Assembly: GCF_002307475.1 (NCBI RefSeq)
Contig: NZ_NTMH01000001.1
Coordinates: 1-64,000 of the forward strand
Direction: 5' to 3'
Length of the DNA stretch: 64,000 nucleotides
Source: Pantoea allii
GTDB taxonomy: Bacteria > Pseudomonadota > Gammaproteobacteria > Enterobacterales > Enterobacteriaceae
Shown: piece after piece, positions 1 to 8,332 of the stretch
How positions within the stretch are numbered: position 1 is the first letter of the stretch
Layout: each line of letters opens with the position of its first letter
The notes under the pieces: model-generated
Seen by the model: only the letters and a program-made list of their open reading frames with translations
What the model was told of the DNA's origin: nothing
The model's database searches: none
Position numbers and translations under genes: made by a program

Positions 1-36
1 CCACCCGCCACAAACAATCAATAAAACGGACACCCT

Positions 37-477
37 ATGAATTATCAGTTTAATGAAGGCGCTTTTGCGCTGTTTCCTGCTGCCTGGCAGGACACCACCA
101 TGAATATTTTGCGGGATGACGCCAGCGGACTGGCATTAGTGGTGAGCCGGGGTGTGATTCCTGAGGACAGCGATGCGGAAAAAGAGTTTCAACGTCAGTG
201 GGACACGTTGCGCAGCCAGATGGGTCACATTCAGCAGACTGAGTTTGTTCGGGTTACGGCTGGCGCGGATAACGCTTTGCGTGCGGTAGAAGTTGAAACC
301 GCCTTCGATCGTAACGGACAAGCCGTGTGGCAGCGACAGTTGGCGGCCCGGGTTCCGGATAGCAACATCTTAATGATTTTTACCCTCTCCGCGATGCGCG
401 CCTTCAATGAAGAAGACGGACAGCGTTGGAGTGCCTTCAAACAAAGCTTGAGTCTGAACAACCCACGGAAAGCATAA
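37..477 (+). CDS. EagR/DcrB-like (DUF1795) T6SS effector chaperone
   Basis: A 146-residue soluble protein of the DUF1795/DcrB type, without signal peptide. EagR proteins bind and shield the hydrophobic N-terminal segments of Rhs/PAAR effectors until they are loaded on VgrG. The stop lies 3 nt before the Rhs start at 481, and that Rhs has exactly the hydrophobic N-terminal regions such chaperones serve, so context and family agree. The ATG at 37 follows a weak GGA Shine-Dalgarno. The family assignment comes from overall pattern and context; no catalytic motif is expected. The cytoplasm is the expected location. Confidence 0.8.
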   Translation: MNYQFNEGAFALFPAAWQDTTMNILRDDASGLALVVSRGVIPEDSDAEKEFQRQWDTLRSQMGHIQQTEFVRVTAGADNALRAVEVETAFDRNGQAVWQRQLAARVPDSNILMIFTLSAMRAFNEEDGQRWSAFKQSLSLNNPRKA

Positions 478-480
478 GCT

Positions 481-3400
481 ATGGATAACCGTGCGGCCCG
501 CGTGGGCGATGAGATCATTCACTCCAGTATTTTCGCTGATATCACCAGTATTGTTGCTGAAGGCGCAGCCTACGCCGTGATCGGCGCTGCGGTCGGTGCG
601 GCGGCAACAGCAGCAGCACCATTGCTGGGTGCAGGAATGGCTGCGGCCGGCGTGGCAGCCATTGGTTCCAGCTGTCTGCTCAGCGGCATTATTGGCGGTG
701 TATTAGCGAACGCTGCGGGCATTTCGGATGACATCACTAAAGCGGCCGATGGGCTGGGAGACATGATATTCCCGCCTTCTCCAGCCGGTGTGATCGCTAG
801 CGGCTCTGAGAATGTTCACGTTAATGGTCTTTTAGCTGCACGCGCGGCCGGGATGCTTACGCCTGGAGATACGCCGCCACCGGAACCGCAATCGCCCAAG
901 AGTTTCGCAGACTATGGCGGCATGCTGCTCTCTGCGGTGGGGCAGTTTGGCAGTGCAATGTGGCAACCCACGGTCGCCTCCGCCGATGCTGGCACCTCTC
1001 CGCTGGAGCAGGACAAAGTGGCCTGTGAAAAGCACAGTGCACCGCAATATCTGGCGCAGGGATCGAAACGCGTCTTTATCAATGGCCAGCCTGCGGTGCG
1101 GGCAAAGGATAAAACCACCTGTGATGCCACGGTGAGTGACGATGTTTCCCCCAATGTCATCATTGGTGGTGAAACCGTCACTGTAAGAGAGATTAAAAGT
1201 GGCAAGGTGCCAGGCCTGGCCGTGATGATGATCGGCCTTTCCCTGATTCGTGGTCGCCCCAGCCAGATCCTGAAAAATATGCCCTGCGCGCTGGCGAGCG
1301 CCGTGGGCGGGATGATGGCGGATATGGCGATTAACGCCGCCTTCTCCTCGCTGTTCCCGGTTCATGCCTCCACCGGCGTCAAAGTTCTTAATGATGATGC
1401 CGAGCGCGATTTCTCCCTGCCTGGCCGCTTCCCGCTTAGTTTCCAACGTAGCTATAACAGCCTGACACAGCGCAGCGGATTATTTGGTTCTGGCTGGGCG
1501 ACGGTGTTTGACAGCTATTTAACGCTGGATGGCAATCAGGCGACCTGGTTTGATGACAACGGGCGCGAGCTGAGCTTTGCGGTTCCCGGTGAAAAAGAGG
1601 TGCTCTACAGCATCAGCGAAGGGCTGATGGTACGGCGCAACGAACTGGGTGATATCGCCATTGCCGACGACGACGGTGCGGTATGGCGTCTGTACAGACG
1701 CACGGCCGCTGATCCGCAAGTGCTGCGGCTGGCTTCTCTGAGCGACGAGTACGGCAATGCGCTGGAGATGGGCTGGGATGAGCAGGCTCGCCTGGTGCGT
1801 ATTCATGACGCGCCGCTGGCTATTGACGTCACCCTGCATTACGACGACAGGCTGCACACACGGCGTCCGACATCAGCCAGCCATTTTGATGGTGATCAGC
1901 ACTGGCCATTAGCCCACTGGACCTACAATGAACAGGGCCAGCTTGCCAGCGTCACCGATGCCGCAGGCGTTGTCTCGCGTCGCTTCCGTTACAACGATGA
2001 CGGGTTAATGGTCTGGCATCAACTGCCCGGCGGGCTGGAAAGCGAATATCGCTGGCAGAAACTGGATCACTGGCGCGTCGTTGAAAACCGCACCAATACC
2101 GGCGACGGCTGCCATATGCATTACGACTTAGAGGCCGCTATCACGCGCGTCTCCACCTATGACGGTCAACAGCGCGAACACCACTGGAATGCCGCAGGCC
2201 TCATCACCTGTTTTATTGATGAGCGCGGCGAGAAGTGGCGCTATGAGTGGGATGAAAACGAACTCCTGACGCGTCGTATCGATCCGCTGGGCAACGCGGT
2301 GAGCTTCACCTATGACGATCTGGGCAACCGCGTTGAAGAGAAAGATGCGGATGGCGGTGTGCAGGCGGTGCAATGGCTGTCACACCGCTCTCTGCCGACG
2401 GTCGTCGCAGGGGCAGACGGTGCCACAACGAAATACTATTACGATCCCCATCATGGCCTTGAGCGCGTGGTCAATGCGCTCGGGCAGAGTACCTTCTATA
2501 AACGGGATGAGTTTGGGCTTGTTGTCGAAGAAACTGACGCGGCGGGTAACAGCTATCGTCGCGAATTCAATGATGCCGGCCAGGTCATCCGTGAAACAGA
2601 CTGTTCAGGGCTGACGACGCGCTACCGCTATCATCCCCTTGGCTGGCTCAGCTGTGTGACTGCGCCGGATGGTGAAGAAACCCGGTATCACTATGATGCA
2701 GCGGGCCGTCCTGTTCTGCTGGAGCGGGCAGAGGGCTGGGAAGAGCGGTTGCGCTGGAGCGACAACGGCCTGCCACTGGCCCATGAGTCAGCCGATGGTA
2801 AACGTAGTGAATTCCGCTACGATAATGTCGGACGCTTAATCGCCAACCGTAATGCCCAGGGTGAGACGGTTCAGCGCAGCTGGGACAGCCGCGGCCGGTT
2901 GACGGCGCTGCAAAACGAGAACGGCGAGCAGTATCAGTTCGAGTGGGGTGCAGATTCCCTGTTGCTGGCCCAGGTTGGGCTGGATGGCGTTGCCACGAAA
3001 TACGATTATGACGCCGCGGGCCGCACGGTATCACGCACCTTTGCCGCCGGACATCCTCAGTCCATTACCCATCGTTACCACTGGAGCCGTGCAGGGCAAC
3101 TGCTGGCGCGGACCACACCGGAAAGCCAGACGCGCTATCACTACAGCGGTGGTGGTCAACTGGGTAAAGTGTCGCAGCATCTGCCGCTGTCTGACACCGC
3201 GTGGAGCCAGCAGGCTGAGCAGGAGATTACGTTTACGTATGATGCGCTGGGCCGCATCGTAGGTGAGCAGGGGGAGCAGGGCGCACTGGCCTGGGATTAC
3301 GACGCGCTGGGCAACTGCACGGCCTTAACCCTGCCGGATGGCCGTAACCTGAAACAGCTTTACTATGGCAGTGGCCATTTACTGAGCATCGCGCTGGACA

Positions 3401-4842
3401 ACTTGCCGGTCACCGAGTTTACCCGTGACACATTGCATCGGGAACTCAGCCGCACGCAGGGCGGCCTGACCACGCGCAGTGAGTATGACCGGTTGGGCAG
3501 GCTGCGCCGCCGTGACGTTTTCAAAGGGGAAGCACAGCGCCCTGCGCCGCGCGTCTGGTCCCGTCGGCGGGACTTCGATTACGGCAACAACCTGATCCGT
3601 GAAGAGCGCGACGATAACCCGTTCAGCCAGACATTATGGAACTATGATAACGCCGGTCGGCTGCTGTCTCAGGAAGGCGCACAGCCAGGTAATGAGCAGT
3701 GGCGCTGGGATGGTGCAGGCAACCCGCTGGATCGCCATACTGCTTCCCACATCATGCATAACCGCGTCACCGAGCTGAACGGTATCCGCTGGCAGTACGA
3801 TATCCATGGCCGTACCACCGAGAAGGATGACGGCCAGACCCGCTGGCGCTACCGTTACGATGGTGAGCACCGCCTGACGGACGTCATCAGCGAACCGCGG
3901 GACCGCAATAAGCCACGCGCTAAGGTGAGTTTTCGCTACGATCCGCTGGGGCGACGCATCAGTAAAACCAGCCAGCAACTGTTACAGGGCAGGCCGTCTG
4001 ACAGGGCCGTCACAACGCGCTTTGTGTGGGAAGGCTATCGTCTGCTGCAGGAGATCCACGACGACATTCCGCTTACCTATGTGTACAGCGACAGCCAGAG
4101 CTATGAGCCGCTGGCCCGTATTGATGGCGTGGAAAGCCCGGAGATTTACTGGTTCCATAATGCGGCCAATGGAATGCCGGAGTTGCTGACTGACGGTGAA
4201 GGGCAAAAAGCCTGGGAAGGTGTGAACAGCCCATGGGGCAAACTTCTGCGCGAGTCTAATCAGCGCGTTCCGGGCTACAATCAGAACCTGCGTATGCAGG
4301 GCCAGTATCTGGACCGTGAAACCGGACTGCACTACAATCTGTTCCGTTATTATGATCCGGACAGTGGCCGGTTTACCCAACAGGACCCGATAGGGCTGGC
4401 GGGTGGTTTAAATACTTATGCATATGCGCCGGATCCGTTAAGCTGGATTGACCCGCTGGGGCTGAGTAGATGTTCAACGCATAAAGATGTAGAAACCCCA
4501 TACGGACCAGCAACTCAATCAACCGCTCCTGAGGCTTTGGCAGCCAGATCACAAGTAGAAAACGGGGCAACGTTATATCGTGTTGGTACGACCGGGCGTA
4601 GTGAAACAGTAGGTGCACAATTCTGGGCTTTAGAACATCCCCATTCGCCGGGCTATGCGAATAGATATGGAATCCCACAGGAAAATGTGGACAGAAGTAA
4701 TTTCTTGATGACTGCACGTTTAAAACCTGGGGCTGAATTTGTCACGAGGCCTGCTCCGGGGGTTGGAGAAAACTTGGGGGGTGGGATCGAAGTAGTGGTT
4801 CCGCCGGATGCTGTTGATATTCAGAACTTTAATCTCTTTTAA
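481..4842 (+). CDS. T6SS PAAR/Rhs effector with C-terminal toxin tip (putative ADP-ribosyltransferase-like)
   Basis: The protein has 1453 residues. Residues about 30-80 are Ala/Gly-rich and membrane-like; residues 95-235 hold PAAR-type pieces (VHVNGLLAARA, VFINGQPAVRAKDK); a second hydrophobic stretch lies near 245-290. YD/Rhs repeats run from about 315 to 1300 and end at the conserved DPIGLAGG...DPLGL border (about 1302-1328). The last 125 residues are the variable toxin. Its LYRVG, AQFWALE and GGGIEVVV segments could form the R-S-E layout of ADP-ribosyltransferase toxins; this is inference. GC content drops sharply after the DPLGL border, the usual sign of swapped Rhs tips. A chaperone precedes it and the immunity gene follows by 2 nt. 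Confidence 0.88.
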   Translation: MDNRAARVGDEIIHSSIFADITSIVAEGAAYAVIGAAVGAAATAAAPLLGAGMAAAGVAAIGSSCLLSGIIGGVLANAAGISDDITKAADGLGDMIFPPSPAGVIASGSENVHVNGLLAARAAGMLTPGDTPPPEPQSPKSFADYGGMLLSAVGQFGSAMWQPTVASADAGTSPLEQDKVACEKHSAPQYLAQGSKRVFINGQPAVRAKDKTTCDATVSDDVSPNVIIGGETVTVREIKSGKVPGLAVMMIGLSLIRGRPSQILKNMPCALASAVGGMMADMAINAAFSSLFPVHASTGVKVLNDDAERDFSLPGRFPLSFQRSYNSLTQRSGLFGSGWATVFDSYLTLDGNQATWFDDNGRELSFAVPGEKEVLYSISEGLMVRRNELGDIAIADDDGAVWRLYRRTAADPQVLRLASLSDEYGNALEMGWDEQARLVRIHDAPLAIDVTLHYDDRLHTRRPTSASHFDGDQHWPLAHWTYNEQGQLASVTDAAGVVSRRFRYNDDGLMVWHQLPGGLESEYRWQKLDHWRVVENRTNTGDGCHMHYDLEAAITRVSTYDGQQREHHWNAAGLITCFIDERGEKWRYEWDENELLTRRIDPLGNAVSFTYDDLGNRVEEKDADGGVQAVQWLSHRSLPTVVAGADGATTKYYYDPHHGLERVVNALGQSTFYKRDEFGLVVEETDAAGNSYRREFNDAGQVIRETDCSGLTTRYRYHPLGWLSCVTAPDGEETRYHYDAAGRPVLLERAEGWEERLRWSDNGLPLAHESADGKRSEFRYDNVGRLIANRNAQGETVQRSWDSRGRLTALQNENGEQYQFEWGADSLLLAQVGLDGVATKYDYDAAGRTVSRTFAAGHPQSITHRYHWSRAGQLLARTTPESQTRYHYSGGGQLGKVSQHLPLSDTAWSQQAEQEITFTYDALGRIVGEQGEQGALAWDYDALGNCTALTLPDGRNLKQLYYGSGHLLSIALDNLPVTEFTRDTLHRELSRTQGGLTTRSEYDRLGRLRRRDVFKGEAQRPAPRVWSRRRDFDYGNNLIREERDDNPFSQTLWNYDNAGRLLSQEGAQPGNEQWRWDGAGNPLDRHTASHIMHNRVTELNGIRWQYDIHGRTTEKDDGQTRWRYRYDGEHRLTDVISEPRDRNKPRAKVSFRYDPLGRRISKTSQQLLQGRPSDRAVTTRFVWEGYRLLQEIHDDIPLTYVYSDSQSYEPLARIDGVESPEIYWFHNAANGMPELLTDGEGQKAWEGVNSPWGKLLRESNQRVPGYNQNLRMQGQYLDRETGLHYNLFRYYDPDSGRFTQQDPIGLAGGLNTYAYAPDPLSWIDPLGLSRCSTHKDVETPYGPATQSTAPEALAARSQVENGATLYRVGTTGRSETVGAQFWALEHPHSPGYANRYGIPQENVDRSNFLMTARLKPGAEFVTRPAPGVGENLGGGIEVVVPPDAVDIQNFNLF

Positions 4843-4844
4843 TT

Positions 4845-5090
4845 ATGAAAAATGACATTTATTCTCGTTCAAAAATACTAGCTGGCAAGTTGGAGAAACA
4901 GTCGGTCAATAGCGCGAATATTGCTAAGGATATTACAGATGCTATTGATTACAGCGCCACATCTGGTGAGGCCCTTATGAAAATTAAATTTCATATAAAT
5001 AAGGTGTTGTCGGATGCAGAAAAATACAATGGTGAGATAGTAAAATTAGCTTTTGATATTAAGAATGATATCATCAAGTTGATTGGTTAA
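4845..5090 (+). CDS. probable cognate immunity protein of the upstream Rhs toxin
   Basis: This 81-residue, Lys-rich, largely helical protein has no signal peptide and no family I recognise. Its ATG lies 2 nt after the Rhs stop and has no separate Shine-Dalgarno, which suggests translational coupling to the effector. Position directly after an Rhs tip is the standard place for the cognate immunity gene, so the function is inferred from position alone. A lack of signal peptide would fit a toxin acting in the cytoplasm. A terminator-like hairpin follows at 5107. Confidence 0.6.
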   Translation: MKNDIYSRSKILAGKLEKQSVNSANIAKDITDAIDYSATSGEALMKIKFHINKVLSDAEKYNGEIVKLAFDIKNDIIKLIG

Positions 5091-5106
5091 TGTTTTCGAG
5101 GTTTAA

Positions 5107-5141
5107 TCCGGAAGCAATCTTAACGAACCTTCCGTTTTTTT
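5107..5141 (+). terminator. Rho-independent terminator after effector/immunity pair
   Basis: CGGAAG (5109-5114) pairs with CTTCCG (5129-5134) and is followed by seven T residues. It ends the Rhs-immunity transcript and separates it from the orphan genes downstream. Confidence 0.65.
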
Positions 5142-5214
5142 ACTTTAACCTTCTGTCAGGCCATCACCGCGCTCATCCGCTGAAGTGCCTGCCAGGGTTC
5201 GCTGCGTTTTTAGA

Positions 5215-5312
5215 GAAGGTCATGTCAGATCGGTAGCGTGCGCGGGGAAAAAGTCCGCATCGGGATCTTCGGGTTAACGGTCTGCCGGTAAAGGCAAAGG
5301 CGTGCTCTTTAA
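5215..5312 (+). pseudogene. possible frameshifted PAAR/Rhs remnant
   Basis: A short GC-richer island within AT-rich DNA. One frame reads VACAGKKS, the other HRDLRVNGLPVKAKAC (from 5258). The second resembles the VNGLPAxRAxDKTxC end of PAAR-type segments in the Rhs protein upstream. Two frames carrying consecutive PAAR-like pieces suggest a broken remnant of a displaced effector. The match is short, so this stays tentative. Confidence 0.3.
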
Positions 5313-5318
5313 TAGGCT

Positions 5319-5540
5319 TTGAAAGTGGATATTAAAATATTTTGTGATTACGGCATAACTCTTGTAGATAGAGATGGGAAAATCTTTGCTTTGCTCGACT
5401 CCGGTGAGCTTGTTCCCGAATACCTTGAAGCTGAAATTAACGAAGAGGAAGCTGAAAAAGTTCAAAAAAGTCAACGGGATGCTTGTGAAGTGATAATTTC
5501 TTTAAGTGACAAAATAATAAAGGTACCGAGGAAAAAATAA
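5319..5540 (+). CDS. orphan immunity-like protein, three-member family, copy A
   Basis: A 73-residue acidic protein with pattern YGI-x-L...EEAEKVQKSQRDACEVII, clearly related to the products at 7183-7386 and 7601-7810. The first start is TTG (5319); a GTG at 5325 is an alternative, and neither has a strong Shine-Dalgarno. It lies in the AT-rich block behind the Rhs gene, where displaced immunity genes accumulate. I do not recognise the family; an immunity role is inferred only from position, size and multiplicity. A terminator follows at 5596. This is the most divergent of the three copies (Cys replaces Tyr in DAYEVI). Confidence 0.5.
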   Translation: MKVDIKIFCDYGITLVDRDGKIFALLDSGELVPEYLEAEINEEEAEKVQKSQRDACEVIISLSDKIIKVPRKK

Positions 5541-5595
5541 AAAATTATTATTTTATATCTTTCTTTTAAAAAACGCATTCCGCTTTAAAAGTAAA

Positions 5596-5649
5596 AAACT
5601 CTCTATTGATGAATGTGTAAGTCAGAGAGTTTATTTTTTAACCTCAATG
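5596..5649 (+). terminator. Rho-independent terminator
   Basis: AAACTCTCT (5596-5604) pairs perfectly with AGAGAGTTT (5634-5642), with a 29-nt loop and a T-rich tail. It lies downstream of the copy A immunity-like gene. Confidence 0.6.
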
Positions 5650-5802
5650 TGTAGGGCGTTTTATCTATGCTGACCTATCTGCAGGAAATTCAGAACTATG
5701 TTTCACTTATCTGTGTTTTCTAGGTTAACCAAGCTACGAAACTCAACATGAAACCCCTTCAATAATTGATAAACTAATCGAGAATGGCTATTTACTAAAA
5801 GT

Positions 5803-6189
5803 ATGAAATTAATTAATTATCAGAAAAAGAAGATATTAATTCACGATGGTTTAGAAAATGCTTTCTTGATGAATGATAAGCTGATTTCGTGTCCGTACTG
5901 TGATGGCATGGTTTATTATGGATTGCACAATTCAACGGATTTAGATATGTATGAAGAAAAGAAAATGAAAGCTGTAGTCAGCAGTATTAAAGGGTTGAAG
6001 TTGACTGGAAATGAAACCCAAGAGTATCGATATAAAAATAGCCAATTAAGATTTTTTGAAACAAAATGTTCAAATGAACTGCATGATGTTTTAGTTGTTT
6101 TTACTTATAAGGAGTTACAGCCTGCTCGTTATGAGTCCTATCTTGTAGGAGTATTTGACAATAATGCCCTCAATAAAGAGTGCTCTTGA
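5803..6189 (+). CDS. hypothetical protein with CPYC motif in orphan immunity array
   Basis: A 128-residue Lys-rich protein of unknown family. It carries a CPYC motif near residue 31, with a further Cys late in the chain, so a structural metal site is possible. There is no signal peptide or membrane segment. The ATG at 5803 has no clear Shine-Dalgarno. The gene is flanked by terminators and sits in the AT-rich array after the Rhs effector; an orphan immunity role is a positional guess. The stop codon lies inside the terminator stem that follows. Confidence 0.5.
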   Translation: MKLINYQKKKILIHDGLENAFLMNDKLISCPYCDGMVYYGLHNSTDLDMYEEKKMKAVVSSIKGLKLTGNETQEYRYKNSQLRFFETKCSNELHDVLVVFTYKELQPARYESYLVGVFDNNALNKECS

Positions 6190-6211
6190 TTCTGAATCAA
6201 GAGTGTTATTT
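6183..6211 (+). terminator. Rho-independent terminator overlapping the stop codon
   Basis: CTCTTGATTC (from 6184) is followed by one base and its exact complement GAATCAAGAG, then TGTTATTTT. The stem includes the stop codon of the CPYC gene. Confidence 0.6.
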
Positions 6212-6467
6212 TGCAATGAGGCATTTGTCTTTTAATTTTATGGCTTTTTAGTGGAAAGCTTGGTGGATAAGGTCAACTAAACAACCTGCAGGCTAACCTT
6301 TATCAGTAGACGCGGAATGAGCTGGGATGGATTGATAAGTCAGATTTTGACAAGATGTCTTATTAAGAAAATCAGATGAAGACTGAGGTCCATAAGAAGC
6401 AGATGTGTATCTTGTTTTTAAGTAAACATAGTTTTGTATATGTTAAAAGTTCATCCCCCATGGATGA
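6212..6467 (+). other. decayed intergenic stretch in immunity array
   Basis: No intact gene is seen. One frame around 6300-6370 reads pieces such as RNELGWIDKSDFDKMSY interrupted by stops, which looks like worn coding sequence, possibly a former toxin tip. No promoter or strong hairpin stands out. Confidence 0.3.
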
Positions 6468-6911
6468 GCTAAAATTAATATTAATAAAGAAAATGGAAAT
6501 GTAAAATTTGGTAGTAGATTAGTTCTTTCTTTCACTTCCACTAAACAAGAGATCTTTCTGATTGAAGGTTTTCGCGCTCCGTCAATTCGTAATTCAACAG
6601 GCAGGAATTTAATATCATTTGAGGCGGTAATGGGAATAGAATCGGATTATATTGGAGATGACGCGTGGAGGAATTTAGTTGATTCATTTAGTGGGGCCTA
6701 CCCAGATGAGGATGTGAAGGCTTTAGCACGAAAAATGAATGGTATGAGCGATATAGCTATAGTAGTAAATGGTAAGATTGGTCTAAAAGGTGGTCTTGAA
6801 TGGAGTGAAAGAAAAATAGCAATGTTGGAAAATATTCGACCAATTGATTGCCTTAATGATGATGTGTTGTTAAAAAGACTTAAAGAGTACTTAATCGAAT
6901 TGCCATGTTGA
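6468..6911 (+). pseudogene. 5'-broken orphan immunity-like gene; intact ORF from ATG 6630
   Basis: The longest intact ORF with a start is 6630-6911 (93 residues, containing DIAIVVNGKIGLKGGLEWSE). The same frame stays open back to 6468 and reads protein-like (FGSRLVLSFTS, EIFLIEGFRAPS), but has no ATG, GTG or TTG before 6630. A start in another frame (ATG 6460, MDELK) would join this frame only by a frameshift. The likeliest reading is a gene of about 148 codons that lost its start, or a short product from 6630. Family unknown. It sits among other small AT-rich genes after the Rhs locus. Confidence 0.45.
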
Positions 6912-6940
6912 CTTCAATAGAGTGACATAATGAGTTGAAG

Positions 6941-6970
6941 CTTAATGAATTCATGGCTAAATTCATTAAG
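6941..6970 (+). terminator. perfect 11-bp hairpin
   Basis: CTTAATGAATT (6941-6951) and its complement AATTCATTAAG (6960-6970) enclose an 8-nt loop, just after the gene ending at 6911. No T run follows, so termination is uncertain. The stretch to 7182 holds no visible gene. Confidence 0.4.
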
Positions 6971-7182
6971 TGTATGAAATTGATTGAATTGCGGCGTGGT
7001 TGTTAAAATTAATGATGAACTATAAGTCTCTTATAATACTGAGGTTTAAAAAATACTTTTTAATTAATAAATAATTGCATTTATAAAACGACGCACTAAA
7101 AAATATCAGTCGTGATACTATAGCTGGACTTCAGGTTGCTACTATAAGCATAATTAAAAGTAACTTCAATAAGGAGTTTTCT

Positions 7183-7386
7183 GTGACTGAGCTCATTTTT
7201 ACAGGTTATGGTATAGACATAATAAAAAGAAATGATGATTACTACGTTCGATATGACGATGGCACAGTTGCTATGTTTGAAAAAGAATCAAAAATTACTT
7301 TTGTTGAAGCACTGAAAGCTCAAAGAAGTGAACGTGATGCCTATGAAGTTATTATTGCTACCCAATCCAGAGAAGGAGGGGTATAG
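7183..7386 (+). CDS. orphan immunity-like protein, three-member family, copy B
   Basis: A 67-residue protein beginning at a GTG with a good AAGGAG Shine-Dalgarno (7171-7176). It shares with copies A and C the pattern F-x-GYGI-x-I...YYVRYDDG...EALKAQRSERDAYEVIIATQ. The conserved DAYE(V/I) and KAQ positions suggest a folded domain rather than chance similarity. Function unknown; orphan immunity is inferred from location in the AT-rich array and from repetition. It is about 200 bp upstream of copy C in the same direction, each with its own start signals. Confidence 0.6.
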   Translation: MTELIFTGYGIDIIKRNDDYYVRYDDGTVAMFEKESKITFVEALKAQRSERDAYEVIIATQSREGGV

Positions 7387-7600
7387 CTTCAATTTTGATG
7401 GGGGCTAATTTAAAAATGAATTGATAAAATGCTTGAAAAAACATAATTCTTAAGAAGTAATAAATTAAATGATATAGAATCTGACAGGCTGAAATGTGTG
7501 CTGTGTTAGTTTATTATTGGTCATGAGTTCAGAAGCAACCATTAATCCTAATCAAGTAGTTAAGAAAATAATTGTTAAAATTTAAAATTTGGATAAAGTT

Positions 7601-7810
7601 ATGGAAAAAGTTATTTTCAGTGGTTTTGGTATGTTTATTACTCAACAGAATGAGGAGTACTATATAAATTACGATGAGGGTGGGGTTGTTAATAAAGATG
7701 TTAAATGTAAAGTGAGTCCAGAAGAGGCATTCAAAGCTCAACAAAGTGCACAAGATGCATATGAAATCATGCTACTCACTCAAAATAGAAAGAAATTAAA
7801 TCATAAATAA
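7601..7810 (+). CDS. orphan immunity-like protein, three-member family, copy C
   Basis: A 69-residue protein from ATG 7601; a TTG at 7589 could extend it by four residues, but ATG 7601 has the GGAT upstream and aligns with copy B. The core reads VIFSGFGMFI...EEYYINYDEGG...EEAFKAQQSAQDAYEIMLLTQ, closely matching copy B. Divergence between copies is at the protein level, so they are not recent duplicates. Role unknown; probably immunity to variants of one toxin family. Confidence 0.58.
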   Translation: MEKVIFSGFGMFITQQNEEYYINYDEGGVVNKDVKCKVSPEEAFKAQQSAQDAYEIMLLTQNRKKLNHK

Positions 7811-8024
7811 GGCTTGGTGTTTTTATATCTTATAAGAATTTATAAAATAATTAAATCTTATAGTTATGCAGCTTTTAGTACTTTTTGATTATAAGATATT
7901 AATTTTTTAAGCAGAGTGCCGATGGTTTGAGGTTGGCATTACGCTAGAGTTGTAATGGAATTGATGAGTTAGATGGAAAGTGGTCACTGCGGTCAGCCAT
8001 ATATTAACGGTCAACAGGATTACT
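7811..8024. other. AT-rich intergenic stretch
   Basis: About 210 bp of AT-rich DNA before the next ORF. I see no gene, strong hairpin or clear promoter. Confidence 0.4.
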
Positions 8025-8324
8025 ATGGGTTTAGAAGGGTTGAGTCAAAAAATATATGATATCTTGATGTCATCCTCTTACGCTAATGAAGCCGAAGAAA
8101 TTAATAATCTAATGAGTAATGTACTCACATTAAACGAAATATATCCTGTGAGGTTCTCAGCTATTGAAAGTTTACTTTCACGCTGTCATCCAAGATGGTT
8201 AGGTGATTACTATGTTAAAAATGTTTCCTATGCGGAATGGATAAGCCTTATTACGCAATTTAAAACAAAGTTGCTTCAGTTGAAATTGAAACAGACGGCA
8301 ACAATTAAATATAAAAAGCATTAA
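8025..8324 (+). CDS. small hypothetical helical protein, likely orphan immunity
   Basis: A 99-residue mostly helical protein from ATG 8025, which follows AGGATTACT; an upstream GTG at 7980 would add 15 residues without a better ribosome site. Internal sequence includes SQKIYDILMSSSYANEAEEINNL and a Lys-rich tail. No family recognised. It is followed 8 nt later by the next ORF, so the two probably form a bicistron. This arrangement (two tiny AT-rich genes at the end of an Rhs array) fits displaced immunity genes, but could also be an intact toxin-independent pair. Confidence 0.5.
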   Translation: MGLEGLSQKIYDILMSSSYANEAEEINNLMSNVLTLNEIYPVRFSAIESLLSRCHPRWLGDYYVKNVSYAEWISLITQFKTKLLQLKLKQTATIKYKKH

Positions 8325-8332
8325 GGATTGAT

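Noticed and set aside
832..1446. 204-codon minus-strand ORF inside the first Rhs gene
   Set aside because: Shadow frame of the PAAR/Rhs coding sequence; low-complexity and without start signals.
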